From contig NZ_JAERRK010000008.1 of NCBI RefSeq assembly GCF_016741775.1, forward strand, positions 124,001-188,000: a DNA stretch of 64,000 bases, in the 5' to 3' direction. The translations under genes were made by a program, and so were the position numbers. This stretch comes from Streptomyces actinomycinicus (GTDB lineage Bacteria; Actinomycetota; Actinomycetes; Streptomycetales; Streptomycetaceae). The first letter of the stretch is position 1, and every line of letters begins with the position of its first letter. Positions 32,234 through 41,204 of this stretch are shown here, piece after piece. The notes below the pieces were generated by a model. It saw only the letters and a program-made list of their open reading frames with translations. It was not told where the DNA came from and did not search any database.

Positions 32234-34201
32234 ATGGCCACGGTGAGCGAGGAGCGGAGGCCGGCGGTGTCGACGGGGGCGGTCGAGGCACGGGGGGCAG
32301 CTGGGGGCGCCGGGGAGGTCGCGGTGCGGGGATCCGACTTCCTGCAGCTGGCGGTGGCCGACGTCCCGGCCCTCGGGAAGGCCGAGTGGCTGGCCGGGCG
32401 GTTGCGGCAGGCGATCGGCGACGGCCGGCTGGTGGTGGGCAGCAGGCTGCCGCCCACCCGGGTGCTCGCCGCGGACCTCCGCGTCTCCCGCGGGGTGGTG
32501 ACCGAGGCGTACCGGCGGCTCGCCGAGGACGGCCAGGTGGAAGGCCGTCGGCGGGGCGGCACGGTGGTGGTCGCGGCACCGTTCGCAACGAAGGCGGGCG
32601 TGCGCGGGGGCACGCGTGCCGCGCAGGCGGGGTCCGGTGCTCCGCTGTTCCTCCGCGAGCCCGGTGCCGAGGTCTTCGACGCGCTGCGGGCCGCGCCCGC
32701 CGCCGTCGACCTCACTCCCGGCCGCCCGGACCTCACCGCCTTCCCGCGTGCCGCCTGGCTGCGTGCCGAGCGTGCCGTTCTCGGCGAGCTGTCGGCCGAC
32801 CACCTCGGCTACGGCGATCCGCGCGGCACACCCGCGCTCCGGCGGGCCGTCGCAGACTGGCTGGCGCGGGTACGAGGCGTACGCGTGGAGCCGGACGCGG
32901 TGCTGATCGTCGCGGGCACCGCGCAGGCGCTGACACTGTTGCACCCGGTGCTGCGGGCGGACGGCGTCGACGCGGTCGCGGTGGAGGATCCGGGGTCGCT
33001 GGGGGCCCGCCAGCACCTGCTCGCCGGCGGTCTGACCACCCCGCCGGTGCCGGTCGACGAGGACGGTGTGCGGGTGGACGCACTGCGGGCGACCGGCGCC
33101 GGGGCCGTGCTGCTCACGCCCGCCCACCAGTTCCCCACCGGCGTGGTGACCAGCGGTGAACGCCGGCGCGAGCTGCTGGGCTGGGCGCGCGACGGCGGGC
33201 TGATCCTGGAGGACGACTACGACGCCGAGCACCGTTACGACCGGCCGCCGGTCCCCGCGCTGCGGGCGATGCTGGCCGACCGGGTCTGCTACATGGGCAG
33301 CGTGTCGAAGCTGCTCGCACCGGCGCTGCGGATCGGCTGGCTGGTGGCACCGGCCCGGTACCGGGCGCGGCTGGTCACCGCCAAGCGCTTCAACGACCTG
33401 GGCAACGCGGTGCTGCCGCAGCTGGTGCTCGCCCGGCTCATGGAGTCCGGTGAACTGGAGCGCCGTCTGCGGCTGTTGCGCCGGCGCCACCGCACGCGCC
33501 GGGACGCCATGATCACCGCGCTCGCCGGGCACCTCCCGGGTGCCCGGGTGCACGGGGCCGCGGCGGGCCTGCATCTGACGGTGACGTACGAGTCGGACGT
33601 GCCCGACACGGAGTTCGCCGCCGCGGCGCTCGCCCGAGGTGTGAAGTGCCAGCCGCTGTCCTGGCACCGGCAGGTGCCGGGACAGCCCGGCCTGGTCCTC
33701 GGCTACGCGGCCACCCCCGCGGGTGTCATCGCCGAGGGCGTGGCGCTGCTCGGCGAGACACTGCGTTCACTGGGCCGGCCGCTCGCCCGGCCCGCGGCCC
33801 GCCGCTTCCTGACGGGACGCCAGGGCCCAGATGACGAAGACGTCGATCGCCATCATGACCAGCGACCAGATGGGCTGGTACGGCAGGAACAGGAACTGCG
33901 CGATGAGGCTGAGGGAGGCGAGGAAGATACCGGCGAAGCGGGCCCACGCCATGTCCTTGAGCAGACCGATGCCGGTGATCAGTACCAGAGCACCGATGAT
34001 GATGTGGATCGTGCCCCAGCCGGTGAGGTCCCACCGGTAGACGTAGGTGCCGACGCGGGCGTAGACGTCGTCCTCGACCACGGCGGCTATCCCCTGGAAG
34101 ACGGCGAGGATGCCGCCGCACAGCATCAGGGCCCCGGCGAACGTGACACCGCCGGTCACCCAGCCGGTGCCCTGGTCCGCGGGCTGCCGCGGCGGCCATG
34201 A
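32234..34201 (+). CDS. MocR/GabR-type regulator (GntR helix-turn-helix plus aminotransferase domain) with an antisense-overlapping extension
   Basis: A PLP-dependent regulator. Residues about 35-115 form the winged helix (WLAGRLRQAIGDGRLVVGSR, then LPPTRVLAADLRVSRGVVTEAY). The rest is a fold-type I aminotransferase-like domain with LTPAHQFPTG, EDDYDAEHRYDR and the PLP-lysine segment YMGSVSKLLAPALRIGW. The family's usual end falls near residue 520. This frame continues for about 130 more Asp/Glu/His/Gln-rich residues, through almost all of the convergent membrane-protein gene, before a stop. The extension looks like translated antisense. Either the true stop has been lost, there is a frameshift, or the overlap is real. 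The target gene is unknown. Confidence 0.75.
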   Translation: MATVSEERRPAVSTGAVEARGAAGGAGEVAVRGSDFLQLAVADVPALGKAEWLAGRLRQAIGDGRLVVGSRLPPTRVLAADLRVSRGVVTEAYRRLAEDGQVEGRRRGGTVVVAAPFATKAGVRGGTRAAQAGSGAPLFLREPGAEVFDALRAAPAAVDLTPGRPDLTAFPRAAWLRAERAVLGELSADHLGYGDPRGTPALRRAVADWLARVRGVRVEPDAVLIVAGTAQALTLLHPVLRADGVDAVAVEDPGSLGARQHLLAGGLTTPPVPVDEDGVRVDALRATGAGAVLLTPAHQFPTGVVTSGERRRELLGWARDGGLILEDDYDAEHRYDRPPVPALRAMLADRVCYMGSVSKLLAPALRIGWLVAPARYRARLVTAKRFNDLGNAVLPQLVLARLMESGELERRLRLLRRRHRTRRDAMITALAGHLPGARVHGAAAGLHLTVTYESDVPDTEFAAAALARGVKCQPLSWHRQVPGQPGLVLGYAATPAGVIAEGVALLGETLRSLGRPLARPAARRFLTGRQGPDDEDVDRHHDQRPDGLVRQEQELRDEAEGGEEDTGEAGPRHVLEQTDAGDQYQSTDDDVDRAPAGEVPPVDVGADAGVDVVLDHGGYPLEDGEDAAAQHQGPGERDTAGHPAGALVRGLPRRP

Positions 34202-34246
34202 GCCGCTCGACGGGGCCGGTCCGCTGGGCTGCGCTGCCTGGCTCAT
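33767..34246 (-). CDS. DUF7144-type four-helix membrane protein
   Basis: A 159-residue integral membrane protein. After a Pro/Ser-rich cytoplasmic start it has four hydrophobic helices: TFAGALMLCGGILAVFQGIA, IHIIIGALVLITGIGLL, FAGIFLASLSLIAQFLFL and SLVMMAIDVFVIWALA. The pattern VYRWDLTGWGTIHIIIGAL is characteristic of a conserved actinobacterial family of unknown role. The ATG is set by GAAAGGA. It is antisense to the 3' extension of the MocR frame; codon usage and membrane pattern show this strand is the real gene. Confidence 0.88.
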   Translation of the reverse strand: MSQAAQPSGPAPSSGSWPPRQPADQGTGWVTGGVTFAGALMLCGGILAVFQGIAAVVEDDVYARVGTYVYRWDLTGWGTIHIIIGALVLITGIGLLKDMAWARFAGIFLASLSLIAQFLFLPYQPIWSLVMMAIDVFVIWALASRQEAAGRGPGERPAQ

Positions 34247-34436
34247 GAGCGTGTCCTTTCTGCCTCCCCCGTTCCGTACGGTGCCCGCTCCCGGGGAGCC
34301 CACGGGCACTTCGAGCCTGGTGCGCCGGGCCTCCGCCCGCACCGCGGGCTACGCCGTCCGGGTGATGCCCGACGCCACGGCGGGCCGGTGCTCCCGGGGG
34401 CGGCGGCGGGCGAGCACGAACGCCGCCGCCCCGGCT

Positions 34437-35648
34437 TCACCAGGTCACCGGCAGGCGCAGCGGGAAGCGGCGGATGGTCCCGGCGTCCCACTCGATGTCC
34501 TCCGGCTCGACGGACAGACGCAGCTTCGGGAAGCGAGTCAGCAAGCCGGTGACCGCGCTCTCCAGCTCCGCCCGCGCGAGGGGTGCGGCGAGGCAGTGGT
34601 GGCCGCCCCAGCCGAACGTCATGTGCGGGCGTACCGGCCGTTCCAGGTCGAGCGTGTGCGGGTCCGGGAAGACGGCGGGGTCGCGGTTCGCGGCCAGGTA
34701 GGACACGTGCACGTAGTCGCCGGCGCGGATCGTGGTTCCCTCGACCTCCGTGTCCTCGAGCGCCAGCCGGGGGATGCCCACGCCCTTGCGGAAGGGGATG
34801 AACCGCAGCAGCTCCTCCAGCGCGCCGGGGAACCGGCCGGGGTCGCGAGCGAACTCGGCACATTCCGCGGGCCGGGTCAGCAGCAGGTAGGCGATGTTGC
34901 TGATCTGGCAGGTCGCGGTGTCGTTGCCGCTGAGGATCAGCGTCACGGCGAGGACCGCCAGCTCGTCGTCGGTCAGTGGTTCCTCGCCCTCCGGCACGGG
35001 GGCCGTGGCCATCGCGCTCAGCAGGTCCTCGCCCGGTGAGCCGCGCCGGGCGGGCACCAGTTCGGCGAAGTAGGCCCGCAGGCCGGCCTTGGCCTCGGCC
35101 GCGTCCCGCCGGGCGTCCGGCGAGGTGGCCAGCAGCCGCATCGTCAGCTCCCGCAGCCGGTCGCGGTCGGCCTCGGGCACGGCGAGCAGCTCACAGATGG
35201 TCAGGTGGGGCAGTGGGACCGACAGATGGGTCACCAGGTCCGCGGGCGGTCCCGCCTCGTCCATCGCCGAGAGCAGCCCGGCCACCACCCGGTCCACGGC
35301 CGGCCGCATGCGTGCCACCCGGTCCCGGGTGAACGCCTGGGCCGCCGCGTGCCGCAACCGGGTGACGTGCGGCGGGTCGGTCACGTTGATCGACTCCGGG
35401 GACACGATGGGCTCGGGCGTCATCCTCGGGTAGTCGCGCCCGACGATCGCCGCCCGGCTGAACCGCGGGTCGCACGTCACCTGACGCACTCCCGCGAAGC
35501 TGGTCACCAGCCACGCCTCGGCCTCGCCGTAGGGCAACCGGATCCGGCTGACCGGGCCCTGTTGCGCCAACGAGGCCAGCGCGGGGTCGTACTCCAGCGC
35601 GTCGGCGAAGTCGAAGGGACAGTCGAGCACCGTGTCGTGGGACGACAT
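34437..35648 (-). CDS. Cytochrome P450
   Basis: A 403-residue soluble bacterial P450 monooxygenase. The haem thiolate is Cys352 in FGWGGHHCLAAPLAR. The K-helix has EELLRF. The I-helix reads LILSGNDTATCQ, so the usual A-G-x-D/E-T is S-G-N-D-T. The ATG has AAAGGAGG five bases upstream. No ferredoxin or ferredoxin reductase gene is adjacent, so it must use partners encoded elsewhere. The upstream region holds a 22-bp duplication and a perfect 14-bp palindrome. The substrate is unknown. Confidence 0.94.
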   Translation of the reverse strand: MSSHDTVLDCPFDFADALEYDPALASLAQQGPVSRIRLPYGEAEAWLVTSFAGVRQVTCDPRFSRAAIVGRDYPRMTPEPIVSPESINVTDPPHVTRLRHAAAQAFTRDRVARMRPAVDRVVAGLLSAMDEAGPPADLVTHLSVPLPHLTICELLAVPEADRDRLRELTMRLLATSPDARRDAAEAKAGLRAYFAELVPARRGSPGEDLLSAMATAPVPEGEEPLTDDELAVLAVTLILSGNDTATCQISNIAYLLLTRPAECAEFARDPGRFPGALEELLRFIPFRKGVGIPRLALEDTEVEGTTIRAGDYVHVSYLAANRDPAVFPDPHTLDLERPVRPHMTFGWGGHHCLAAPLARAELESAVTGLLTRFPKLRLSVEPEDIEWDAGTIRRFPLRLPVTW

Positions 35649-35659
35649 ACAGCCTCCTT

Positions 35660-35703
35660 TGAGCGCTGCTGGGCACGCCACTGAGCGCTGCCGGGCACGC
35701 CAC
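35660..35703. repeat. 22-bp tandem duplication just upstream of the P450 gene
   Basis: TGAGCGCTGCTGGGCACGCC plus AC at 35660-35681 and the same with one C/T change at 35682-35703, ending 11 bases from the P450 start codon. Each unit contains AGCGCT. Confidence 0.85.
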
Positions 35704-35750
35704 TTCCGAGGGCGTCGGCATCGGGCGCACGGGCCGTCCACGAGACGCCT

Positions 35751-35764
35751 GGACAACGTTGTCC
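35751..35764. promoter_or_regulatory. Perfect 14-bp palindrome upstream of the P450 gene
   Basis: GGACAACGTTGTCC, about 103 bases before the P450 ATG. The size and AACGTT centre suit a TetR-family operator. No regulator gene is adjacent. Confidence 0.5.
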
Positions 35765-36103
35765 GAGGGAGCCGGCACCGCGTCGGTGACGCACAGAACC
35801 GGTCCCCCGGCCGACCTCGTGCGGGTCACGCACCGGAGACGTACTGGCCGAGGCGTGCGCAGCGGCACCGCGCCCGGTGGGCCGCACTTCCGGGCCCAGG
35901 GCACCCGTGCGCACCCGCTGGAGGTCAGCCCTCCCAACTATGCGGCAGTCCGGCGCACCTCGCAGCACGGGCGCCCCGGGCGACGGACCGTCGGCTCGGC
36001 CGGTCCTTCCTCGGCTTCCCGACGACGGGGCAGGCCCGTGGCCTCCGGGACACGAGGACACCAGGGCCGGCGCGGCCGGCGAGGCCGGGCGGCCGGGGGC
36101 CCC
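35765..36103. other. Gap without a recognisable gene
   Basis: Between the P450 palindrome and the macrodomain gene end. Frames are open on the plus strand, as is usual at this GC content, but none has a ribosome site or family features. I see no repeat or terminator here. Confidence 0.5.
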
Positions 36104-36613
36104 TCAGCGGAGCTGCGCGGCGAACGCCTCGTACGCCCGCTCGTCGAAGAGGACGAAACGGGCCTCCTCGACGGAGGTCGGTGCGCTCCGGACGGCCGCC
36201 ACGGCGATCCGGGCGGCGTCCTCCATCGGCCAGCGGTAGACGCCGGTAGAGACGGCCGGGAACGCGACCGTACGGGCGCCGAGTTCGTCGGCGACGCGCA
36301 GGGACTCGCGGTAGCAGGAGGCGAGCAGGTCCGAGCGGTCCTCGGTGGCGGACCAGACGGGGCCCACGGTGTGGATCACCCAGCGGGCGTCCAGGTCGCC
36401 GGCCGTGGTGGCGACCGCCCGGCCGGTGGGCAGCCCCTTGCCGTACCGGGAGGCGCGCAGGGCGCGGCAGTCCGCCAGGACGGCGGGGCCGCCACGGCGG
36501 TGGATCGCCCCGTCCACGCCACCGCCGCCGAGCAGGGAGGAGTTCGCCGCGTTCACGATCGCGTCGGCGCTCTGCCGGGTGATGTCGCCCTGGACGAGGG
36601 TGATGGTGGTCAT
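36104..36613 (-). CDS. Macrodomain protein, O-acetyl-ADP-ribose deacetylase type
   Basis: A 169-residue macrodomain. TLVQGDITRQSADAIVNAAN, SSLLGGGGVDGAIHRRGG and FPAVSTGVYRWP are the ADP-ribose-binding loops, with the Asn and Gly residues of the hydrolytic MacroD class intact. It should hydrolyse O-acetyl-ADP-ribose, the sirtuin product, or remove mono-ADP-ribose from acidic residues. The start overlaps the stop of the upstream oxidoreductase as ATGA, so it is translated with it. It is the fourth ADP-ribose-related gene of the window. Confidence 0.94.
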   Translation of the reverse strand: MTTITLVQGDITRQSADAIVNAANSSLLGGGGVDGAIHRRGGPAVLADCRALRASRYGKGLPTGRAVATTAGDLDARWVIHTVGPVWSATEDRSDLLASCYRESLRVADELGARTVAFPAVSTGVYRWPMEDAARIAVAAVRSAPTSVEEARFVLFDERAYEAFAAQLR

Positions 36614-38019
36614 GTCTGCCTCAGTCTCCGCCAGACGGCCTTGGCCGCGTTGTGGCCCGACATGCCGTGCACGCCGGGGCCGGGCGGGGTGGCCGAGGAG
36701 CAGATGAAGACCGCCGGGTGGGGGGTGTGGTACGGGAACAGGGAGATCTTCGGGCGCAGCATCAGCTGGAGGCCGGAGGCCGCGCCGCAGGCGATGTCGC
36801 CGCCGACGTAGTTGGCGTTGCGGGCGGCCATCTCGGCGGGGCCGGCGGTGGCGCGGGCGAGCACGCGGTCGCGGAAGCCGGGTGCGAAGCGTTCCAGCTG
36901 GCGTTCTATGGCGTCGGTGAGGTCCCCGGACCAGCCGTTCGGCACATGGCCGTAGGCCCAGAAGACGTGCTTGCCCTCGGGGGCGCGGGTGGGGTCGGCC
37001 ACGCTGGGCTGCACGGTGATCATGAAGGGTCTGTCGGGGGCGCGGCCCTCGCGGGAGGCGGCGCGCAGGGCGGCGCCGATCTCGGCCCGGCTGGCGCCGA
37101 TCTGGACGGTGCCGGCGGTGCGGGCCTCGGGCGCGGTCCAGGGCACCGGCCCGTCCAGCGCGTAGTCGATCTTGAAGACGCTGGGGCCGTAGCGGTAGTT
37201 CGCGTAGTAGTCGCCGAAGCCGGCGATGCGGGCGAGCGCGGCGGGCGAGGTGTCGAAGACGTAGGCGCGCGCCGGCGGCAGGTCGTCCAGGCGCTTGACC
37301 TCGTAGTCCGTGTGGATCTCGCCGCCGAGGTCCGTCAGGTAGGCGGCCAGGGCGTCGGAGACGGACTGGGAGCCACCGCGGGCCACCGGCCAGCCGCGGG
37401 CGTGCGCGGCCAGGGCGAAGACCAGTCCGACGGCGCTGGTGGCCGGTCCGCTGAGCGGTGCCATCACATGGGCGACCAGGCCGGCGAAGACGGCCTTGAT
37501 CTGCTCGTCCTTGAAGCGGCGCATCAGCCAGGTGGACGGCGGCAGCCCGACGAGGCCGAAGCGGGCCAGGGTGACGGGGTCGCGCGGGAGCGCGGTCAGT
37601 GGCAGGGACATGAAGTCCCGGGCCAGGGTGTCCCAGCGCGCGAGGAGCGGCTTGACCAGTCTGCGGTACGAGCCCGCGTCCCGGGGTCCGAAGGAGGCGG
37701 CGGTCTCGGCCACGGACCGGGACAGCACGGCCGCGGTCCCGTCCGGGAACGGGTGGGCCATGGGCAGCGGGGCGTGCAGCCATTCGAGGCCGTAACGCTC
37801 CAGCGGCAGGGCGCGGAACGCCGGGGAGTTGATGCCGAGCGGGTGGGCGGCCGAGCACGGGTCGTGCCGGAAGCCGGGCAGGGTCAGTTCCTCGGTACGG
37901 GCGCCGCCGCCGACCGTGGAGTGGGCCTCGAACAGGGCGACGGAGAAGCCGCGGCGGGCCAGCTCCACGGCAGCGGTCAGCCCGTTCGGCCCCGCACCCA
38001 CCACGACCGCATCGAGCAT
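36610..38019 (-). CDS. FAD-dependent phytoene-desaturase-like oxidoreductase
   Basis: A 469-residue flavoprotein of the CrtI/amine-oxidase superfamily. The N-terminal dinucleotide fold is DAVVVGAGPNGLTAAVELARRGFSVALFE (split across residues 3-31). RHDPCSAAHPLGINS and the C-terminal GGDIACGA carry further FAD-site features. No other carotenoid gene is near, and homologues are often annotated only as NAD(P)/FAD oxidoreductase, so the substrate is open. The ATG at 38019 has AAGG eight bases upstream; a GTG three codons earlier is possible. It is coupled to the macrodomain gene. Confidence 0.88.
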   Translation of the reverse strand: MLDAVVVGAGPNGLTAAVELARRGFSVALFEAHSTVGGGARTEELTLPGFRHDPCSAAHPLGINSPAFRALPLERYGLEWLHAPLPMAHPFPDGTAAVLSRSVAETAASFGPRDAGSYRRLVKPLLARWDTLARDFMSLPLTALPRDPVTLARFGLVGLPPSTWLMRRFKDEQIKAVFAGLVAHVMAPLSGPATSAVGLVFALAAHARGWPVARGGSQSVSDALAAYLTDLGGEIHTDYEVKRLDDLPPARAYVFDTSPAALARIAGFGDYYANYRYGPSVFKIDYALDGPVPWTAPEARTAGTVQIGASRAEIGAALRAASREGRAPDRPFMITVQPSVADPTRAPEGKHVFWAYGHVPNGWSGDLTDAIERQLERFAPGFRDRVLARATAGPAEMAARNANYVGGDIACGAASGLQLMLRPKISLFPYHTPHPAVFICSSATPPGPGVHGMSGHNAAKAVWRRLRQT

Positions 38020-38089
38020 CGACGGCACCTTCGGACCCCTTCGTCAGCCGACGGCCATTCGGGATCAGGATATGCCCGGGCGCCGACGG

Positions 38090-38189
38090 TCCCCCGGCCC
38101 GGGTGTCCCCGGGAGCGTCAGGAGCCCGTGCCGTCCGGGCACCGGTGCTCCCCCGGCCCGGCCGGTCCCGGGAGCGTCAGGAGCCCGTG
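38090..38189. repeat. 59-bp-period duplication of the inositol-phosphatase-family gene end
   Basis: A block of 41 bases ending GGGAGCGTCAGGAGCCCGTG at 38130 recurs ending at 38189. The second block contains the gene's last codons and stop (minus strand). The first is a downstream echo with only three to four changes near its middle. Confidence 0.8.
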
Positions 38190-39031
38190 TTCAGCAGGCC
38201 GGCGATGCGGCGGGCGGTGGCGGCGTCGCGGGCGGCGGTGAACGGCAGGGCGTTGCCGCCGGTGATGCGGAAGGGCTCGCCGGTCAGGGTGAGGTGGGTG
38301 CCGCCCGCCTCCTCGACCAGGAGCAGACCGGCCGCGTGGTCCCAGGCGGCCTCCCAGGAGAAGGCGACGGCGTCCAACCGGCCGCTTGCGACGGCGAGAT
38401 ACTCCAGGCCGGCCGAGCCGCATGGGCGCGGGGCGAGGCCGTCGGTCCACAGGGCGCGCAGCGCGCCCTTCTGCTCGTCGGTGGTGTAGTCGGGGTGGGA
38501 GGTGGCGACGACGAGGTCCCGGCCGGGTGCGGGCGGGCCGGCGAACAGCCGCTGCCCGTCGAGGAAGGCGCCCCGGCCGCGGACGGCGGTGGCGAGCTGG
38601 TCGCGCGCCGCCGCGTAGGTCCAGGAGGCGATCACCGTGCCCCGGTGGGCGAGCGCGACGAGCGTGCAGAAGCCGTCGTCGCCGTGCACGAACTGGCGGG
38701 TGCCGTCGACCGGGTCGACGATCCAGACCGGCGCGTCGCCCTGAAGCGCCTCGTACACCGCGGGGTTGGCGTGCACCGCTTCCTCACCGACGACCACCGA
38801 TCCGGGCAGCAGGGCGCCGAGGTCCTCGGTGAGCCGCAGCTCGGCGAGCCGGTCGGCGTCCGTGACCAGGTCGTGCGGCCCGCTCTTCTGGTCCACCTCG
38901 TGCTCGGCTAGGCGGCGGAAGCGGGGCAGGATCTCGGCCGCGGCGGCCTTGCGCACCGCTTCCTCCACGTCGGCCGAGCAGCGCGCGAGAAACTCTTCGA
39001 TGGTTTCCGTTCCTTCGAACATGTCCCCCAT
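38177..39031 (-). CDS. Inositol monophosphatase-family phosphatase (possible histidinol-phosphatase HisN)
   Basis: A 284-residue Mg-dependent sugar phosphatase. The metal-binding motifs are GEEA (82-85), DPVDGT (106-111) and WEAAWDHAAGLLLVEEAGG at the C-terminal side. The family includes inositol monophosphatase, 3'-phosphoadenosine phosphatase and actinobacterial histidinol-phosphatase. No his gene is nearby, so I leave the substrate open. The ATG of MGDMFEG is chosen with GGGG eight bases upstream; an ATG three codons later is also possible. It is co-directional with the oxidoreductase, 157 bases away. Confidence 0.88.
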   Translation of the reverse strand: MGDMFEGTETIEEFLARCSADVEEAVRKAAAAEILPRFRRLAEHEVDQKSGPHDLVTDADRLAELRLTEDLGALLPGSVVVGEEAVHANPAVYEALQGDAPVWIVDPVDGTRQFVHGDDGFCTLVALAHRGTVIASWTYAAARDQLATAVRGRGAFLDGQRLFAGPPAPGRDLVVATSHPDYTTDEQKGALRALWTDGLAPRPCGSAGLEYLAVASGRLDAVAFSWEAAWDHAAGLLLVEEAGGTHLTLTGEPFRITGGNALPFTAARDAATARRIAGLLNTGS

Positions 39032-39116
39032 GAGAGCACGCCCCACTGACAATCCCCGCCCCGCCGGTGAACGTCAGGTGGATTCGAGATGAAATGCGGG
39101 GGTTCGGGACCGGCTG

Positions 39117-40958
39117 TCAGCGGCCGACGGCGTACCCCTGCATGCCGCGCGGGTTCGCCGCCGCCGACAGGACTCCGGTCTCCGGGTCCCGGGCCACGGC
39201 GCACAGGCGCCCTTCGGACCAGGCGGGGCCGACGGTGACGTCGTGACCGCGGCGCCGCAGTTCCTCGGTCACCCCGGGGTCGGTGCGGGACTCCACGGTC
39301 ACGCTGCCCGGGCGCCGGCCGCGCGGGTGGAAGGAGCTGGGGAAGCTGTCGTTGTGCCAGTTCGGGGCGTCGACGGCGCCCTGCAGGTCGAGACCGCCGC
39401 GGACGGGGGCGCCGAGGGCGACGGCGAGGAAGAAGTGCAGCTGCCACTGGTCCTGCTGGTCGCCGCCGGGCGTGCCGAACGCCATGACCGGCACCCCGCC
39501 GCGCAGCGCGAGGGACGGGGTGAGGGTGGTGCGGGGACGGCGGCCCGGGGTGAGCGAGTTGGGCAGGCCCTCCTCCAGCCAGGCCATCTGCAGGCGCGTG
39601 CCGAGCGGGAAGCCCAGCTCGGGGACGACGGGGTTGGACTGCAGCCAGCCGCCGCTGGGCGTGGCCGCGATCATGTTGCCCCAGCGGTCCACGACGTCGA
39701 GGTGGCAGGTGTCGCCCCGGGTCGTGCCGTCGGCGGCCACCTGTGCCTCGCCGGTGGCCTGCGCGACGGCGGGCCGGCCCGGCAGCGGCGCCACGGTCGG
39801 CTCGCCGGCACCCATCGGATCGAAGCCGGGCTCCCGGGCAGCGTCGACGCGCGTGTACGCGGGCAGCCGGGGGGCGCGCCCGCCGGGGCTGCCGGGGCGC
39901 AGCTCGTGGACGGCCTTCTCGCCGACGAGGGCCCGCCGCCCGGCGTTGTAGCCGTCCGACAGCAGGTCCGCGAGGGGCACCTCGGCGGCGTCCCCGTACC
40001 AGGCCTCACGGTCGGCCATGGCGAGCTTGCAGCCCTCGATCAGCAGGTGGACGTAGTCGGCGGAGCCGTGGGCGGGCAGCTCGGCCGGGAGCAGGGCGAG
40101 TTGCTGGAGCAGTACGGGGCCCTGGCTCCAGGGGCCGGCCTTGCACACCGTCCAGCCGTCGAAGTCGTAGGTCACCGGTGTCTCGTAGGTCGCGGACCAG
40201 TCGGCGAGGTCGGTCCCGGTGAGGGTGCCGGTGTGCCGTTCGCCGCTGGTGTCCGTCGTGGGCCGCCGGGACTGCCGCACCAGGGCCTCGGCGATGAAGC
40301 CGGTCCGCCAGGCCTCGCGCGCGGCGTCGATCCGGGCCTCCCGGCCGCCCGCGCGTGCGGTCTCGGTCAGCAGCCGCTTCCAGGTGGCGGCGAGCGCGGG
40401 GTTGCGCAGCAGGGCGCCGGGCCGGGGCGGGCGGCCGCCCGGCAGGTACACCTCGGCCGAGGACGTCCACTCGGTCTCGAACAGCCGCCGTACGCTCTCG
40501 ACGGTCGCGCCGACGTTCTCGACGGGCGCGTGCCCGTGCTCGGCGTAGCCGATGGCGTACTTCAGCACGTCTTCCAGGGACTTGGTGCCGTGGTCGCGCA
40601 ACAGGAGCAGCCAGGCGTCGAAGGCGCCGGGAACGGCGGCGGCGAGCGGTCCGGTGCCCGGTACGAGGTCCAGTCCGAGCCCCCGGTAGTGCGCGGCCGT
40701 GGCGCCCGCCGGGGCCACGCCCTGCCCGCAGAGCACACGCACGGCACCGCCCGCCGGGGCGAGCATGATCGGCACCTCGCCGGCCGGGCCGTTGAGGTGC
40801 GGCTCCACGACGTGCAGCACGAAGGCCCCGGCCACGGCCGCGTCGAAGGCGTTGCCGCCGTCCTCCAGGACCGCCATCGCCGACTGGGCGGCCAGCCAGT
40901 GCGTGGCGGAGACCATGCCGAAGGTGCCCTGGAGGGTGGGCCGGGTGGTGAACCGCAT
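39117..40958 (-). CDS. Gamma-glutamyltransferase family protein, cytoplasmic
   Basis: A 613-residue Ntn-hydrolase homologue. QSAMAVLEDGGNAFDAAVAG is the family N-terminus. The predicted autocleavage/nucleophile residue is Thr417 in RGDTCHLDVVD, where classical enzymes have T-T-H. PSGGWLQSNPVVPELGFPLG and GTPGGDQQDQWQLHFFL follow in the small-subunit region. There is no signal peptide, unlike the second homologue at the right of the window. Such proteins may be acylases or oxamate-type amidohydrolases rather than glutathione hydrolases. The gene is divergent from the unknown operon. Confidence 0.9.
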   Translation of the reverse strand: MRFTTRPTLQGTFGMVSATHWLAAQSAMAVLEDGGNAFDAAVAGAFVLHVVEPHLNGPAGEVPIMLAPAGGAVRVLCGQGVAPAGATAAHYRGLGLDLVPGTGPLAAAVPGAFDAWLLLLRDHGTKSLEDVLKYAIGYAEHGHAPVENVGATVESVRRLFETEWTSSAEVYLPGGRPPRPGALLRNPALAATWKRLLTETARAGGREARIDAAREAWRTGFIAEALVRQSRRPTTDTSGERHTGTLTGTDLADWSATYETPVTYDFDGWTVCKAGPWSQGPVLLQQLALLPAELPAHGSADYVHLLIEGCKLAMADREAWYGDAAEVPLADLLSDGYNAGRRALVGEKAVHELRPGSPGGRAPRLPAYTRVDAAREPGFDPMGAGEPTVAPLPGRPAVAQATGEAQVAADGTTRGDTCHLDVVDRWGNMIAATPSGGWLQSNPVVPELGFPLGTRLQMAWLEEGLPNSLTPGRRPRTTLTPSLALRGGVPVMAFGTPGGDQQDQWQLHFFLAVALGAPVRGGLDLQGAVDAPNWHNDSFPSSFHPRGRRPGSVTVESRTDPGVTEELRRRGHDVTVGPAWSEGRLCAVARDPETGVLSAAANPRGMQGYAVGR

Positions 40959-41204
40959 CTCTCACCTCGTCGTCCGTGCCGACCGGTCACGCCTGTCCCG
41001 CCGGTCCACTGCTCCCAGGGTGCCCCGGCACGCCCCGGGAGTCCCGCCCCCGCACCGATCAGGATCCTGGAACCTCCTTGAGCGGGACAGAGGTTGATGC
41101 CGTACCAGAGGGAAACGCCCGGAGTGCCGCGAAGGGGAGCGGACCTTGACAGGGGTTCGCGTCCGGCGGAACGTGATGCTCTTCCGAGATGTGACGGGGG
41201 GACC

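Noticed and set aside
36104..38019. Carotenoid cluster around the phytoene-desaturase-like gene
   Set aside because: No crtB, crtE or cyclase gene is nearby; the neighbours are a macrodomain protein and a phosphatase.
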